Shown: one piece after another, positions 62,405 through 64,000 of the stretch
Layout: every line of letters begins with the position of its first letter
Position numbering within the stretch: the stretch's first letter is position 1
From: JANQPX01 sp050633905
Lineage (GTDB): Bacteria > Pseudomonadota > Alphaproteobacteria > Geminicoccales > Geminicoccaceae
DNA: 64,000 nt
Direction of reading: 5' to 3'
Assembly (NCBI GenBank): GCA_050633905.1
Contig: JBOEHJ010000023.1
Location: forward strand, 1-64,000
The notes under the pieces: model-generated
Told to the model about the DNA's origin: nothing
The model's input: the letters and a program-made list of their open reading frames with translations, nothing else
Database searches by the model: none
Position numbers and translations under genes: made by a program

Positions 62405-63598
62405 ATGGCATCCCTGATAGGACCGCATGGCGCCAATGCGCTAAAACCTCTTCTCGTCAGTGATGAGAAGAAGCGGCGTTATTTGAGCAGCGAATCATTG
62501 TCATTGCCATCGACTATCATGAGTTCGGCTGCAGCCGGCAACGCGGTCATGCTGGCGGGCGGCTATTTCACGCCCTTGACGGGGTTTATGAACAAAGCGG
62601 ATGCCCTTCATATCGGGCGATCCATGACGACGACCAATGGGCTCTTCTGGCCAACCCCGGTTTTGAACCTGGTCAAGGATACGGGCTCGATATCGCCGGG
62701 CGACCATATCGCCCTCCGCGATCCCAATGTTGACGGAAACCCGGTCCTGGCTATCCAAACGGTGCAATCCATCGATCGTTTCTCGCGAGCAGAGATCCAG
62801 GAACTTGCTGAAGCGGTCTATGGAACGTCGGATCGCGACCATCCCGGCGTTGCGGATTTTCTTTCCCAGGGTGATCTGGCGTTATCCGGGCCGGTTCAGG
62901 TGCTGAACTACAGCTATTTTGCTACCGATTTTCCTGAGACCTTTCGATCGGCAATCGATATTCGCCGTGACATTGAGGAAAAAGGCTGGACCCGCGTTGT
63001 TGCCTTTCAAACACGCAATCCCATGCACCGCGCCCATGAAGAACTCTGCCGCATGGCCATGGAGCGGATTGGTGCCGATGGTCTGGTCATTCATATGCTG
63101 CTGGGCAAGCTGAAGCCCGGCGACATACCAGCTTCAGTGCGCGACGCCGCCATCCGCAAGATGGTCGATCTTTATTTCCCACCCAACTCGGCCATGATCA
63201 CAGGATACGGCTTTGACATGCTTTACGCCGGGCCGCGCGAAGCCCTGCTGCATGCCGTCTTTCGCCAGAATATGGGGGCTTCCCATTTCATCGTGGGGCG
63301 CGATCATGCAGGTGTTGGCGACTACTACGACCCTTTCGAGGCGCAGGAGATTTTTGATCAGGTTCCCAAGGACGCGCTCAAGATCAAGCTCTTCAAGGCT
63401 GATCACACCGCCTATTCCAAGAAGTTGGAGAAAGTCGTGATGATGCGCGAAGCGCCGGATCATACGCCTGATGATTTCGTGCTGCTCTCGGGAACGGCGG
63501 TGCGCGAAATGCTCGGCAAGGGCATCGCACCACCCGCTGAATTCTCTCGTCCTGAAGTCGCCGAAATCCTGATGGACTATTATCGCGAGCAGTCATAG
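62405..63598 (+). CDS. sat: ATP sulfurylase (Sat)
   Basis: A 397-residue enzyme that makes APS from ATP and sulfate, or the reverse. The N-terminal PUA-like part includes GGYFTPLTGFMNKADALHIG; the catalytic part has the family motifs FQTRNPMHRAHEELCRMAME, GRDHAGVGDYYDPFEAQEIF and LSGTAVREMLGKGIAPPAEF. This is the single-subunit Sat type seen in sulfur-oxidising and other bacteria, not the CysDN heterodimer. It follows the PAPS-reductase-like gene by 170 bases and has a GGGGAG ribosome site. In assimilation or in reverse (sulfite to sulfate conservation) its direction cannot be read from sequence; the sulfatase genes on this replicon would supply sulfate. Confidence 0.93.
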   Translation: MASLIGPHGANALKPLLVSDEKKRRYLSSESLSLPSTIMSSAAAGNAVMLAGGYFTPLTGFMNKADALHIGRSMTTTNGLFWPTPVLNLVKDTGSISPGDHIALRDPNVDGNPVLAIQTVQSIDRFSRAEIQELAEAVYGTSDRDHPGVADFLSQGDLALSGPVQVLNYSYFATDFPETFRSAIDIRRDIEEKGWTRVVAFQTRNPMHRAHEELCRMAMERIGADGLVIHMLLGKLKPGDIPASVRDAAIRKMVDLYFPPNSAMITGYGFDMLYAGPREALLHAVFRQNMGASHFIVGRDHAGVGDYYDPFEAQEIFDQVPKDALKIKLFKADHTAYSKKLEKVVMMREAPDHTPDDFVLLSGTAVREMLGKGIAPPAEFSRPEVAEILMDYYREQS

Positions 63599-63627
63599 CG
63601 TCCGTTAGAACTTGAAAGAGGACGCGC

Positions 63628-63993
63628 CTAAAGATCCGTGTATTTCTTTGCCGTGCCACGGGCCTTCGCCACTGGATATTTGATGTCATTGGCAGCAATC
63701 TTGTCAGCCGCCGCCGCTTGAAGGTCGATGCCTGTACGTTCTGCGATTAGGAGAAGGTAGAGAAAAACATCGGCACATTCTTCCGCCAGGCGCTGACGCA
63801 TCGCCGTGCCCTTAGCCTCCTGTTCGAACGCCACTTCCGACTTCCATTGTGCAAGTTCAAGAAGCTCACCGGCTTCGAGGTTAAGCGATAGAATCAGGTC
63901 TTTCAGCGCGTGAAACTGACGCCAGTCGCGTGCATCGCGAAAGGCAAGGAGCCGCTCTGTAAGATCATCTAGGCTTGGCCGATGCTTGTGCAT
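63628..63993 (-). CDS. MazG-like nucleotide pyrophosphohydrolase
   Basis: 121 residues of the MazG-like/RS21-C6 dCTPase group. The pattern RDWRQFHALKDLILSLNLEA, then GELLELAQWKSEV and EECADVFLYLLLIAERTGID, carries the ExxE-x-ExxD acidic metal-binding residues, and KIAANDIKYPVAKARGTAKK is the typical C-terminal end. Such enzymes clean unwanted nucleotides and often sit near mobile or plasmid functions. It is convergent with sat; a weak hairpin (GCGTCC/GGACGC) lies between them. The start at 63993 is close to the window edge, so the promoter is outside. Confidence 0.88.
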   Translation of the reverse strand: MHKHRPSLDDLTERLLAFRDARDWRQFHALKDLILSLNLEAGELLELAQWKSEVAFEQEAKGTAMRQRLAEECADVFLYLLLIAERTGIDLQAAAADKIAANDIKYPVAKARGTAKKYTDL

Positions 63994-64000
63994 AAGGGTC

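Noticed and set aside
1..64000. CRISPR arrays, tRNA or rRNA genes
   Set aside because: No regularly spaced repeats and no recognisable tRNA or rRNA sequence were seen by eye.

Overview
The window looks like accessory (plasmid- or island-like) DNA from an alphaproteobacterium, most likely a Hyphomicrobiales/Rhizobium-like organism. The basis is the mix of high-GC codon use, many solute transporters (RbsABC-, MalFG-, SsuABC-, TRAP- and Tct-type), tetrameric sarcosine oxidase, a GlxA/AraC regulator, class III cyclase fusions and rhizobial-style IS debris. No rRNA, tRNA, CRISPR array or replication origin was seen. Two runs of two N (10246-10247 and 15003-15004) mark assembly joins.

Layout. 1-5.0 kb: a decayed IS1182-type transposase, a chemoreceptor plus CheW pair, and an IS1182 remnant abutting the 3' stub of a CitE/HpcH-type CoA lyase. 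5.0-13.4 kb: a minus-strand block for one-carbon/methylated amine catabolism (soxB-soxD-soxA-soxG sarcosine oxidase, a MOSC protein, a GbcB-like flavin/[2Fe-2S] reductase), with a divergent GlxA-family regulator. 13.6-19.7 kb: an AT-rich orphan sugar-binding protein and a large adenylate cyclase-STAND NTPase-WD40 protein. 19.75-20.7 kb: nested IS6-family elements. 20.7-29.9 kb: an RbsABC-type importer with two permeases, an unusual winged-helix/solute-binding-protein fusion regulator, an M24 (creatinase/peptidase-fold) protein and a divergent SDR dehydrogenase. 30.1-36.0 kb: a sulfatase operon (MalE/F/G-type importer, sulfatase) with a divergent formylglycine-generating enzyme. 36.0-40.8 kb: a TctCBA transporter, a LysR regulator and a small secreted protein. 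41.2-41.7 kb: a second decayed IS6 element. 41.7-44.7 kb: a TRAP transporter. 44.9-47.0 kb: pseudogenes (MarR, IS1182, IS3, lipoyl domain) around an SDR gene. 47.0-52.2 kb: an SsuABC-type importer and a second sulfatase. 52.4-58.3 kb: an IS6 remnant, a quinone reductase, a secreted ExeM-like nuclease and a CopA copper ATPase with a CueR-type promoter. 58.4-64.0 kb: an MttB-family methyltransferase, an FAD amine oxidase, a divergent PAPS-reductase-like protein, ATP sulfurylase and a MazG-like pyrophosphohydrolase.

Two themes link the genes. One is demethylation of methylated amines (sarcosine oxidase, GbcB-like reductase, MttB homologue, DAO-family oxidase). The other is organosulfur use: two paralogous type I sulfatases with the CxPxR site, the FGE that would activate them, matching importers, and a Sat/PAPS-reductase-like pair. 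A third theme is IS-driven patchwork: direct IS6 repeats flank the 20.7-41.6 kb block, and at least four host genes survive only as fragments. The items most worth following up are the wHTH-SBP fusion, the cyclase-STAND-WD40 protein, the cysteine-free SoxD, the degenerate PAPS-reductase-like partner of Sat and the sulfatase/FGE locus. All assignments are by eye from sequence motifs; no database search was run.
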